Shown piece after piece: positions 8,873 through 16,804 of a stretch of 64,000 nt of DNA. This DNA is from Streptomyces dysideae (lineage in GTDB: Bacteria; Actinomycetota; Actinomycetes; Streptomycetales; Streptomycetaceae). The stretch spans positions 124,001 through 188,000 of the forward strand of contig NZ_KQ949092.1 in assembly GCF_001514305.1 (NCBI RefSeq), in the 5' to 3' direction. The notes beneath the pieces are model-generated. The model saw only the letters and a program-made list of their open reading frames with translations. It was not told the DNA's origin and ran no database searches. The number at the start of each line of letters is the position of its first letter. Position 1 is the first letter of the stretch. A program made the position numbers and the translations under genes.

Positions 8873-10129
8873 TCAACCGGCCGACGGGCTGGTCCAGTTG
8901 GCCTGCACATGGCCCAGGCGTACGCGCTGCGGGTGGTCGCCGACCGGGACGGACACCGTCTTCTGCCCGGTGGCGAAGTCGATGGCCGTGACCTGGTCGG
9001 TACCGCTCTCGGACACGACACAGGACTTGCCGTCACCGCTGACGGTCGCCCAGTAGGGCTTCGAGGCGGTGACCAGCGGGCCCTCCTGGAGCGTCGTGCG
9101 GTTGACGACCGTCGCGTAGTCGTCCATCGTGCCCGCGACACACAGCTTGCTGCCGTCCGGACTCATCGAAATGCCGTGGTGGCGCGAGTCGTTGACGAAC
9201 GTGGTGCGGTCGTCGTTGGTCGCCGGGTTCTTCGGCAGGGTCTTCGTCCGGGTGATCTTGTCGGTGGCGATGTCGTACTCGAAGAAGCCGTTGAAGAACG
9301 ACACCTGGAAGTACAGCTTCGACTCGTCCGGCGAGAACACCGCGGGCCGCACCGCGTCCGAGTAGTCGGACAGACCGATCGCGTTCAGCCGCTCCCGCAT
9401 GTCGATGACCTTGACCTGCTGGTACGTGGTCGCGTCGACGACCGTGATGCGCCGGTCACCCTTCGTCCAGTCCAGCCACGGCGCGTCGGTGGACGTGTTC
9501 ACGTCGCCGATCGACATGTTCCAGATGTACTTGCCGTCCTTGGTGAAGATGTTCTCGTGCGGCTTGTCGCCCGTGCCGAACGAACCGAGCTCCTTGCCCG
9601 TCTCGATGTTCAGCACGTGCACCTTGTTGCCCGTGGAGGCGGACACCGCGACCCGGGTGCCGTCGGGGGAGACCGCCATGTGGTCGGCGCGGTAACCCGA
9701 CACGGCGAACCGCCAGTTGATGGCACCGGTGGCCAGGTCGATGGACACGACATCGGCGAAGCTCGGCCGCGAGACCACCACCGAGTTCCCGTCCGGCGTG
9801 GAGTACATGTCGTCGACGAACTGGTCGTGCCCCTCGCCGACACTGTTGCGGATCGCCATGAAATAGATCCACTTGATCGGATCGGCGTTGATCTCCGCCA
9901 TCCGCGCGTCCTTGTCGGGGATGACGTTGATCCGCCCGATCTTCGCGAAGTCACCGGAGGACTTGATGACTTCGGCGGTGCCGTCCCAGTTGTTCCCGAC
10001 GAACAGCACCTCGCGCAGGGCGGCGGCGGAGGCGTCCGGAGCGGCGGTGGCGGCGGTCGCTGGAGCGGTGACGGTCAGGACGAGGGCGGCGGCTACGGAG
10101 CAAAGGTGCCTGGGACTGATGGCAGGCAT
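8873..10129 (-). CDS. Secreted YVTN-type beta-propeller protein
   Basis: A 418-residue exported protein with a signal peptide (hydrophobic run about residues 11-30, AxA-type cut). Repeating strands such as YSTPDGNSVVVSRPS, MAVSPDGTRVAVSAS, FSPDESKLYFQV and MSPDGSKLCVAG are the blades of a YVTN/quinoprotein-amine-dehydrogenase-like propeller. No enzymatic residues can be assigned; these proteins often bind partners or act in surface redox processes. A good ribosome binding site (AGAGGAGA) precedes ATG 10129. It is divergent from a TetR gene and probably its target. Confidence 0.75.
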   Translation of the reverse strand: MPAISPRHLCSVAAALVLTVTAPATAATAAPDASAAALREVLFVGNNWDGTAEVIKSSGDFAKIGRINVIPDKDARMAEINADPIKWIYFMAIRNSVGEGHDQFVDDMYSTPDGNSVVVSRPSFADVVSIDLATGAINWRFAVSGYRADHMAVSPDGTRVAVSASTGNKVHVLNIETGKELGSFGTGDKPHENIFTKDGKYIWNMSIGDVNTSTDAPWLDWTKGDRRITVVDATTYQQVKVIDMRERLNAIGLSDYSDAVRPAVFSPDESKLYFQVSFFNGFFEYDIATDKITRTKTLPKNPATNDDRTTFVNDSRHHGISMSPDGSKLCVAGTMDDYATVVNRTTLQEGPLVTASKPYWATVSGDGKSCVVSESGTDQVTAIDFATGQKTVSVPVGDHPQRVRLGHVQANWTSPSAG

Positions 10130-10203
10130 GCTGCGCTCTCCTCTGGGGTGGGGGTGGGCCGTGACATGGCTGAGAATCTGAACACGAGCGCATTCAGAGA
10201 TAA

Positions 10204-10219
10204 CTTACTGAAAAGTAAG
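10204..10219. promoter_or_regulatory. Inverted repeat, likely TetR operator
   Basis: CTTACT-GAAA-AGTAAG is a perfect inverted repeat with 6-bp arms and a 4-nt spacer. It sits in the 168-bp gap between the divergent beta-propeller and TetR genes, where an autorepressor could control both. Confidence 0.55.
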
Positions 10220-10297
10220 GAGGGGCGGCCTTCTGCACAAGACTGCGTACGCGACAAAATTGGCCCGGGGGTCGAACGACGCAACAGGAGGAACAGC

Positions 10298-11002
10298 GTG
10301 GCGGGCAGGCTCAAGGCGCCGACCGGTCGCTATGGCGGCAAGACCGCACAGGAGCGCCAGGCCGAGCGGCGGCGCCGCTTCCTGGACGCGGCACTCCAGC
10401 TGTTCGGCGACAGCCCCGGCTTCCGGAACACGACCGTCGCCGCGCTCAGCGAGGCCGCGGGTCTGTCCACCCGTCAGTTCTACGAGGAGTTCCGCACCCT
10501 CGAGGACGTGCTGGCCGCCCTCCACCTCCAGGTCAACGCCTGGGCCGAGGAAGCGGTCCTGACCGCGGTGGCCGGCACGGAGGACTGGTCGGTCCTCGAA
10601 CGCGCCTCCACGATCTTCCGCGCGTACGCAGCGAACGTCACCGCCGACCCGCGCCGCATCCGCATCACCTTCGTCGAGATCGTCGGCGTCAGCCCGCGCG
10701 TGGAGGAACAGCGCCTGGCCCGCCGGTCCGGCTGGATCGAGCTGATCTGCGCCGAAGCACAGTCGGCCGTGGCCCGCGGCGAGGCGGCGCCCCGCGACTA
10801 CCGGCTCGCCGCGACGGCGTTCATCGGCAGCGTCAACGGGTTACTCCACGACTGGAGTGCCGGGTGGGTGAACGCGACGCTGGACGAGGTGGTCGACGAA
10901 CTGGTCCGGCAGCTGGTGGCGATCCTGCGGCCGCCGGGTTGGAGCCCGGACGACGCCTCGTCGGCGCAGGTGGGCGTGCCAGGCCCCGCGTCTCCGGCAT
11001 GA
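10298..11002 (+). CDS. TetR-family transcriptional regulator
   Basis: A 234-residue TetR-like repressor. The N-terminal helix-turn-helix spans about residues 25-70 (RRRFLDAALQLFGD, then TTVAALSEAAGLSTRQFYEEF), followed by a helical ligand domain. I chose GTG 10298 because AGGAGGAA lies 6 nt upstream; the reading frame is open much farther upstream without support. It is divergent from the beta-propeller gene, with a perfect inverted repeat in between. The ligand is unknown. Confidence 0.85.
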   Translation: MAGRLKAPTGRYGGKTAQERQAERRRRFLDAALQLFGDSPGFRNTTVAALSEAAGLSTRQFYEEFRTLEDVLAALHLQVNAWAEEAVLTAVAGTEDWSVLERASTIFRAYAANVTADPRRIRITFVEIVGVSPRVEEQRLARRSGWIELICAEAQSAVARGEAAPRDYRLAATAFIGSVNGLLHDWSAGWVNATLDEVVDELVRQLVAILRPPGWSPDDASSAQVGVPGPASPA

Positions 11003-11016
11003 TCCGCCGGGCAGGC

Positions 11017-11417
11017 CTTGGTTCCCGAGGCGGTTCAGCGCGTCCACCACGGGGGTGACCCCGTCCTCCGCGCGGATACGAGCCCCCAGCGTTCGCGCCC
11101 GCTCGCCGTACGCGGGCTCACGGACCGCCCGGACCAGCGCCGACGACGGCGTGAGGCGGGCCCTGGCGCGAGGCAGTCCCAGTCGTGCCCCGCACCTCCG
11201 GGACGGTCGCCGCGAAGACCCGCTCGACGGCCAGGTTCACCGCGTGCCCGGCGATGCGGTTGCCGACGGCGCCCCAGGAACCGGTGCGGAGCATCGGCGG
11301 CGCGAACTCCCCGGTGGGGGCGAGCGGTTGGAGGTGGACGCCGATGCTCGGCAGCGACATCCTCTCGGCGATGCTGTGTCCCAGGGGAGCGGTCGAACCG
11401 GCCAGCAACAACACGTC
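11017..11417 (-). pseudogene. Decayed GT1 glycosyltransferase fragment
   Basis: Between about 11417 and 11185 the minus strand encodes SDVLLLAGSTAPLGHSI, LPSIGVHLQPLAPTGEF and GAVGNRIAGHAVNLAVERVFA. These match residues about 80-160 of the intact enzyme at 7673 (DLLLLSATTAQLG, TLGAYLQPTAPTGDF, LGNRTAGRFALRMADRI). After a frame break, 11165-11020 encodes REPAYGERARTLGARIRAED, like that enzyme's C-terminus. The N-terminal ~80 residues and the whole donor-binding core are missing, so the gene is dead. Confidence 0.75.
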
Positions 11418-11425
11418 ACTCGCCC

Positions 11426-11698
11426 ATGCAGATCCTCCTCGACCACTGGACCCTCGGCGCCCGCGGGTCCGCCGCGCTCGCCCGGCTCCTCGCGGACGCC
11501 GAGGGACTGCGCCCGGCCGGGCAGGTGACGGACCGGCTCGGGCGGTGCGGACAGGCGTATGTCCACCACGTCCCCGGCGCACGCCGGATGCTCATCATGG
11601 CCCCGGCGACGGACACCGTCCTCGGTCTGGAGACCACTTTCACCAAGGACGGGCCCGAGCACGGCGTCGAGGTGTCGTACAACGCCTGGATGCGCTGA
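11426..11698 (+). CDS. Hypothetical protein, probably a 5'-truncated remnant
   Basis: A 90-residue ORF beginning MQILLDHWTLGARG and ending HGVEVSYNAWMR. I do not recognise the family. No ribosome binding site precedes ATG 11426, and the upstream bases belong to a glycosyltransferase fragment on the other strand. The coding part may therefore be only the C-terminal portion of a lost gene. Codon bias is normal for the window. Confidence 0.4.
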   Translation: MQILLDHWTLGARGSAALARLLADAEGLRPAGQVTDRLGRCGQAYVHHVPGARRMLIMAPATDTVLGLETTFTKDGPEHGVEVSYNAWMR

Positions 11699-11719
11699 CG
11701 ATCACACGGAGCGCCCTGC

Positions 11720-12088
11720 CTATTCGTCCCAGGCCTGGACTATGGTCTGGTCGACGATCTTGCCGTCGCGCAGGGTGATCATCGATTCGGCGAAGACCCG
11801 GACCCCGTCCGAGTACTCGCAGGACTCCGTGTAGGCGGCGCTGTCTCCCTGGATCACGCACTTCTCCAGCTTGTGCGTCTTGATGTCGCGGCTGTAGACG
11901 TCGTCGAACAGCTCGCCTATCTCGTCGCGGCCGTGCAGCACCCTGGGCTGACTGGGCTGGGTGTTGCGGTCCACGACCCGCAGTTCCGCGCCGTCCGCGT
12001 AGAGCGACAGAAGATTCGCCGCAGTGCTTCCTTCGATGCTTCGGCGCAGTGTTTCGGTGGTGAAGCCGGAACTTGCCGCGGTGCCCAT
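11720..12088 (-). CDS. SnoaL/NTF2-like small protein
   Basis: A 122-residue protein with the NTF2-like pattern: an N-terminal helix (TTETLRRSIEGSTAANLLSLYADGAEL), a middle VLHGRDEIGELFDDVY and paired strands ending ESMITLRDGKIVDQTIVQAWDE. Members include cyclases, isomerases and ligand-binding proteins; the activity cannot be read from sequence. A perfect AGGAGGT precedes ATG 12088; upstream in-frame codons are not protein-like. It diverges from the small secreted protein gene at 12265. Confidence 0.75.
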   Translation of the reverse strand: MGTAASSGFTTETLRRSIEGSTAANLLSLYADGAELRVVDRNTQPSQPRVLHGRDEIGELFDDVYSRDIKTHKLEKCVIQGDSAAYTESCEYSDGVRVFAESMITLRDGKIVDQTIVQAWDE

Positions 12089-12264
12089 AGTGACCTCCTT
12101 CGAGGGCCGCGGCCCGATGAGAAGCGGGCCGCGAAGAACCCCCCCCACCTTTCGAGCGTCCTCCGCCCCGGCGGGCTCGGCAAACGCAGCCGCCCGCTCC
12201 GCCTGACGGGTGAGCGGCACCGGGCGGCCGTGTCCGGCACGGTGCCGTCGGCGTTGCTGAAAGC

Positions 12265-12561
12265 ATGATCTCAACACGACGTATCGTCGCCGCCGTTGGT
12301 CTGGCCGCCGGAATCACCGGCCTCGCCGCACCGCTGGCCGGCGCGGCCGAAGCGGACGCCCAGAACGTCGGCAAGCTGAACCCGATCAGCACGCTCGACG
12401 CGGTCACCGTGAGCGACATCCCCGAGCAGCACAAGCACAGGATGCCGCGGGTCTCCCAGCAGCTGACGCAGCTCAACCGCCTCAACGACCTGAACCAGCT
12501 GCACCAGGCCACCGACCTGGCCGCCCCCGTCACCGGCCTGCTGCCGGCCATCGAGGCCTGA
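12265..12561 (+). CDS. Small secreted protein of unknown function
   Basis: A 98-residue protein. It has a clear signal peptide (MISTRRIVAAVGLAAGITGL, cut after AGA or GAA) and a short mature part rich in Leu, Asn and Gln with a heptad-like stretch (QLTQLNRLNDLNQLHQ), possibly an amphipathic helix. The only ribosome binding site is a weak GAAAG. Small secreted helical proteins of this type are common in streptomycetes; no function can be assigned. A strong hairpin follows it. Confidence 0.7.
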   Translation: MISTRRIVAAVGLAAGITGLAAPLAGAAEADAQNVGKLNPISTLDAVTVSDIPEQHKHRMPRVSQQLTQLNRLNDLNQLHQATDLAAPVTGLLPAIEA

Positions 12562-12581
12562 CACGTCCCACATCCACCGCC

Positions 12582-12612
12582 AGGGCCGCCCGGATCGTCG
12601 CCGGGCGGCCCT
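12582..12612. terminator. Bidirectional terminator hairpin
   Basis: A perfect 12-bp stem (AGGGCCGCCCGG with its complement) and a 7-nt loop, between two convergent genes. It can end both the small secreted protein transcript and the siderophore operon. Confidence 0.75.
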
Positions 12613-12639
12613 TCGCGTGCGCCGAGCGTGACGTGCCGC

Positions 12640-13839
12640 CTACCCGGTGGCGTCCAGGAAGTGGAAGCCCGGCCTGGGGTGCATCAGGAAGTCGTGGTGG
12701 GAGATGTTCCACGCGTAGGCACCCGCCAGTGAGAACGCCACCCGGTCCCCGGCCCGCAGCCCCGGCGCAGGCACCCGGCGGGCCAGCACGTCCTTCGGCG
12801 TGCACAACTGTCCGGCCAGGGTGACATGGTCGTCCTCGGCGGCCGGGCGGGGCCAGGGATACGGCCAGGCGTCCACCTCGAGCACGGAGCAGGGCTGGTC
12901 GTGGCCCTTCGCCGCCGGGGTGCGCAGATGGTGGGTGCCGCCCCGGACGACGGCGAACTCCTCGCCGTGGCTGTGCTTCACGTCCAGCACCTCGGTGGCG
13001 TACCAGCCGCAGTACGCCGTCAGCGCCCGCCCCGGCTCGATCCGCAGGGTCAGCTCCGGGTGCGCCTCGGTCAGCCGGGCCAGGCCCTTCCCGTACGCGG
13101 TCCAGTCGAAGCGGCGCTCCGGGTCGGCGTAGTCGACGGTCATGCCGCCGCCGACGTTCACCTCGGCGAGCGGAACCCCGAGGCTCGTCGCCCAGTCGAC
13201 GACCGTCTCGGCGACCGCCAGCTGCTCCGGAGCCTCCAGGCCACTCGCCAAGTGGGCGTGGATGCCCCGCAGTTCGAGCTGTCGATACGTGCCGTCCGCG
13301 AGCGCCCCGATGACGGTGACGGCCCGGGCCGGGTCCATGCCGAACGGTGTCGGACGGCCGCCCATCGCCAGCGAGCTGCCCGCCAACGAACCGTCGGCCA
13401 CCGGCAGGTTGACGCGCGGCAGCACCGCGACCTTCCGCCCCGGTGCGACCTGTCGCGCCAACTCGGCCAGCATGCGCAGCTCGTACTCGCTCTCGACGTG
13501 GAAGCGCTCCACTCCCGTCTCCAGCGCGGCCGTCACCTCGTCCGGCGTCTTGCCGGGTCCGCCGAAGGCGAGCGGCCGGCCCGGCACCGCCTTGGCGACA
13601 TGGGCGAGTTCACCGCCCGAGGAAACCTCGTAGCCGTCGACGTGCGGGCCGAGCGCGGCGAGGATCTCCGGCTCCGGGTTGGCCTTGGCGGCGTAGTACA
13701 GCTCGACCCGCGCGGGAAGCGCCGCCCGCACGGTTGCCGCGTGGTGGCGAAGGGCCGCCAAGTCGTAGAGGTACGCGGGCAGTTCGGCTGACGGCAGGGA
13801 CAGGACGCGGTCGCGGACCGCGGGCGTCGGGTCGGTCAT
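12640..13839 (-). CDS. PLP-dependent fold-III amino-acid decarboxylase of the siderophore locus
   Basis: A 399-residue enzyme of the diaminopimelate/ornithine decarboxylase family. The PLP lysine lies in YYAAKANPEP near residue 50, the phosphate-binding glycines in VNVGGGM, and the acidic-substrate decarboxylase cysteine probably in LCTPKDVL. In this context it resembles SbnH-type enzymes, which decarboxylate a siderophore intermediate, or it makes the diamine backbone. Substrate is inferred only. ATG 13839 overlaps the upstream synthetase stop (ATGA), so it is the last gene of the biosynthetic run. Confidence 0.85.
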   Translation of the reverse strand: MTDPTPAVRDRVLSLPSAELPAYLYDLAALRHHAATVRAALPARVELYYAAKANPEPEILAALGPHVDGYEVSSGGELAHVAKAVPGRPLAFGGPGKTPDEVTAALETGVERFHVESEYELRMLAELARQVAPGRKVAVLPRVNLPVADGSLAGSSLAMGGRPTPFGMDPARAVTVIGALADGTYRQLELRGIHAHLASGLEAPEQLAVAETVVDWATSLGVPLAEVNVGGGMTVDYADPERRFDWTAYGKGLARLTEAHPELTLRIEPGRALTAYCGWYATEVLDVKHSHGEEFAVVRGGTHHLRTPAAKGHDQPCSVLEVDAWPYPWPRPAAEDDHVTLAGQLCTPKDVLARRVPAPGLRAGDRVAFSLAGAYAWNISHHDFLMHPRPGFHFLDATG

Positions 13840-15614
13840 CGGGTGGCACTCCCGGTCGTCGTGTCGCGCAGGATGTCCTCGGCGAGCGGCGACGGCAGCC
13901 GGACGTAACCGGCCTCGCGGTCGGCCTTGCGCTCCCAGCGGGTCAGCAGATTGGTCTTGGCCGGCAGCGGCACTCCGGCGAGCAGGGCGGCCAGGCGCGG
14001 CGGGCAGCCGTTCCGGTCGGCGTACGTCTGGAGCGTGCCGCGTACCCGGGCCCACAGCGCCGCCTCCGCCTGCGGATGCAGGTCGGCGAGCGCGGCGAGC
14101 AGCTCGGCGACGTGGTTGACCAGCAGGCAGTAGACGACGCGGTCCCAGCCGCGCTGCGCGTCGTACGTCATCGGCCCCGCGACCTCGGGCGGCAGCGCGG
14201 CCAGCATGTCCGTGTGGTGGTCGGGGACCAGCTTGGTGCCCTCCAGGTCACGGAACAGGACCTGGGCGGGCATCGCGTCGCCGTCGACACAGACCAGCAC
14301 GTTCTGGAGGTGCGGTTCCAGGACCAGGCCGTGGTCGAAGTAGGCGGCCAGCACGGGTGGGACCAGGAGGTCCAGGTACGCCGACCACCAGTCGAGGGCC
14401 TGCTGTGCGTCCGCACCCGCCAGGAGGCGGGAGATGTGGGCGGCGCCCGTCGGGTACTCGTCGGCGACCGCGGCCGCCAGCAGGGGAGTGGTGCCCGGCG
14501 CCAGCCGCAGTGGCAGGCCCTCGCGGACGATGACGCCGAAGCCCTCGAACAGCGCGAGGTCCGGGGTCCCGTCGGCGCCGGGCAGGGCGAGCGTGCGGTA
14601 GGCGGGTTCGCGGAGCACCGCGCTGCCGGAGAAGCGTTCGGCCAGGTCGGTGAGGGCCGGGGCCAGGGCGTGGGTGAGGGCGACGGCGCCGGACAGCTCG
14701 TAACTGCTGTTCTTGCGCAGGCAGTTGGTGATCCGCACGTTCAGGCTGAACTTCAGGAACGTCTCGCCGTCGTACAGGGTGCGCACCGACGCGGTGGCGG
14801 CGAAGGGCTGTCCGCCGGGGCCGAGGTCGAGGACGTCACCGCTGTCGAGGGCCGCGCGCAGCGCCGGGTGCTCGCTGAGCGTCTCGTACTGCCAGGGGTG
14901 GGCGGGCAGCAGACGGTAGCCGTCGGGGACGTCCGCGCGCTGCTGGTCCAGCGGGGCGACGGCCGACGGGTCGGCGTACTCCTCGGCGATCAGGTCGGCG
15001 CGGACGGCGAGGTGCCGCAGCGGGAAGGCGGCCCCGACCTCCGGCGCGTACGCGGACCAGGCGCGCGGGTCGCCGGTGCGGGCCTTGGGGGTGGGGTGGA
15101 AGCGGTGACCGAACAGCAGCGACTGCTCGGAGTCCAGGTAGGCGGAGAGACGGTCGGCGGAGGGGCGGGCCGTCCGTGGGGCGGCCAGTGCGGTGGCGAT
15201 GGCGTCGTGGCTGGAGGCGATCTGCTCCAGGAACTCCTCGTTGCGGACGCCGGTGCGCAGCGACAGCTCGTCGTGCGTGTACTCGGCCAGCCGGCGCCAG
15301 TCCACCTCCGCCCAGCCGGCGTCGCGCTGTTCGCTCACCGGGCCCGTGAAGCGGTGCGCGCCGAGCAGGGAGGTGCGGCGCAGGGCGACGCGCAGCAGCA
15401 CTCCGCGGCGGGGCAGCCGCAGCAGCAGCCGGCCGTCGGCGACGACGCTCTGGTGCTCGGGTCCGGACACCTCGCGCAGCAGGCAGTTGAGGAGGGTGTG
15501 CGCCACCGCGTCGTCGGCGGTGGGCAGTTCGGTGGGGGCGACGGGGGTCCCCCCGGGCTCGAACGGAGTCGAGAGATTGGGGGCGCTCCCGAGCGAATCG
15601 GTCAGCGAGGGCAT
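13836..15614 (-). CDS. NRPS-independent siderophore synthetase (IucA/IucC family), first copy
   Basis: A 592-residue ATP-dependent ligase that joins a carboxylate such as citrate to an amine or alcohol. Conserved family motifs are present: GHRFHPTPKARTG near residue 170, FLKFSLNVRITNCLRK, the LEPHLQN metal/ATP motif and RDLEGTKL, followed by a FhuF-like C-terminal domain. The start at 15614 shares one base with the stop of the exporter gene (TGATG). The sub-type (A, B or C) cannot be set without alignment. With a second synthetase nearby it probably builds an asymmetric or two-armed carboxylate siderophore. Confidence 0.92.
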   Translation of the reverse strand: MPSLTDSLGSAPNLSTPFEPGGTPVAPTELPTADDAVAHTLLNCLLREVSGPEHQSVVADGRLLLRLPRRGVLLRVALRRTSLLGAHRFTGPVSEQRDAGWAEVDWRRLAEYTHDELSLRTGVRNEEFLEQIASSHDAIATALAAPRTARPSADRLSAYLDSEQSLLFGHRFHPTPKARTGDPRAWSAYAPEVGAAFPLRHLAVRADLIAEEYADPSAVAPLDQQRADVPDGYRLLPAHPWQYETLSEHPALRAALDSGDVLDLGPGGQPFAATASVRTLYDGETFLKFSLNVRITNCLRKNSSYELSGAVALTHALAPALTDLAERFSGSAVLREPAYRTLALPGADGTPDLALFEGFGVIVREGLPLRLAPGTTPLLAAAVADEYPTGAAHISRLLAGADAQQALDWWSAYLDLLVPPVLAAYFDHGLVLEPHLQNVLVCVDGDAMPAQVLFRDLEGTKLVPDHHTDMLAALPPEVAGPMTYDAQRGWDRVVYCLLVNHVAELLAALADLHPQAEAALWARVRGTLQTYADRNGCPPRLAALLAGVPLPAKTNLLTRWERKADREAGYVRLPSPLAEDILRDTTTGSATR

Positions 15615-16804
15615 CAGCGGCTCCAGCGGGTGCGCAGGTGCAGTGTGGGGAGGAGAGTGGCGGTGAGGGCGGCGGCGGCACCGCCGATCAGCACGGGTGC
15701 GGCCGGTCCGAAGCGGACACTGCCCGCGGCGGCGGCCACGCCGGCGGCGACCGCGCCGGCCTTGGAGAAGAACTCCAGCGAACCGAACATGCCGCCGGGC
15801 GCCCGGCCCTTGGCGCAGTCGGCCGCCAGCACCGACAGACACACCAGGCCGAGCGTGAGCCCCGCGCCCAGCAGCAGCCGTACGGCGATCAGCGCGGGCA
15901 GCGAACCGGCGATCCCGTGTCCGGCGAGCCCGAGCGCGATACCGGCGAAGCCGAGCGCGAGGCCGGTCCGGGGCCGGTCCTGGAAGACGGAGTGGACCTT
16001 GAGCGCCGTCACCAGATAGCAGAGGTGGGGCAGCGCGAAGAGCACTCCGGACAGCGCCGGTGAGGTGCCCGGCAGCCGGTCTTCGACGAGCTGGATCAGA
16101 TAGGGGAAGGAGATGACGGTGGAGAACACGAAGGCGAACTCCAGGGCGTACAGGGCGTTCAGCGAGACCGTCGGGGTCTCCTCGGACGCCGTGACGGGCT
16201 TGCGCTCCGCCTGCCGTACCGTTTCCGGCTCGGGCAGCGCGGCAAGCAACAGGGCGGCGGTGAGCGGCAGTACGGCCAGCAGCGCGTACTGGCGTTGCGG
16301 GGACATCCACCCGGACAGCGACCCCACCACGATCGGCGCGACGACCAGGGCGGCCCGGGCGCTGCCCTGCATCAGGGTGAGCGCCTTCGACAGGGCCACG
16401 CCCTCCAGCGCGGCGCCCAGATAGCCGTTGGACGCGGCGAAGGTGCCGCCCAGGATGCCCTGGAGCACCAGCGCCACCGTGAAGGTGGCCAGGGAGTCCG
16501 CCCAGCCCGCGAGCAGAAAGGCCACGGCCAGGCCCAACTGGGCCCGCAGCAGCAGCCGTTTGCGCCCGAACCGGTCGGCGAGCCGACCCCACAGCGGGGC
16601 GCCGAGCGCGCCGAACACGGTCGGCACGACATACAGCACACCCGCCCAGCGGGCACCCCGGTCGCCCAGCTCCGGCAGGATCTCCGTGAGATACGGCGGC
16701 AGCCCCAGCGCCGCGAAGGACGCCACGAAGTAACAGCCCGCCACCGCGTGCACATGGCTGCGCCCGAACGCGCTGCCCGGCATCCGCAGCGCCTGGACGC
16801 TCAT
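15614..16804 (-). CDS. MFS transporter, probable siderophore exporter
   Basis: A 396-residue major-facilitator protein with about 12 membrane segments and the loop-2/3 motif GRLADRFGRKR near residue 75. It sits between the two synthetase genes with overlapping stops and starts on both sides (ATGA upstream, TGATG downstream). SbnD and SfaA occupy similar places in the staphyloferrin loci, where they export the product. Export is inferred from context. It starts MSVQALRMPGS, with no alternative better supported. Confidence 0.87.
   Translation of the reverse strand: MSVQALRMPGSAFGRSHVHAVAGCYFVASFAALGLPPYLTEILPELGDRGARWAGVLYVVPTVFGALGAPLWGRLADRFGRKRLLLRAQLGLAVAFLLAGWADSLATFTVALVLQGILGGTFAASNGYLGAALEGVALSKALTLMQGSARAALVVAPIVVGSLSGWMSPQRQYALLAVLPLTAALLLAALPEPETVRQAERKPVTASEETPTVSLNALYALEFAFVFSTVISFPYLIQLVEDRLPGTSPALSGVLFALPHLCYLVTALKVHSVFQDRPRTGLALGFAGIALGLAGHGIAGSLPALIAVRLLLGAGLTLGLVCLSVLAADCAKGRAPGGMFGSLEFFSKAGAVAAGVAAAAGSVRFGPAAPVLIGGAAAALTATLLPTLHLRTRWSR

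Noticed and set aside
14900..16019. Long plus-strand open frames across the siderophore synthetase genes
   Set aside because: No family signal; the minus strand encodes conserved synthetase and transporter motifs with overlapping starts and stops.
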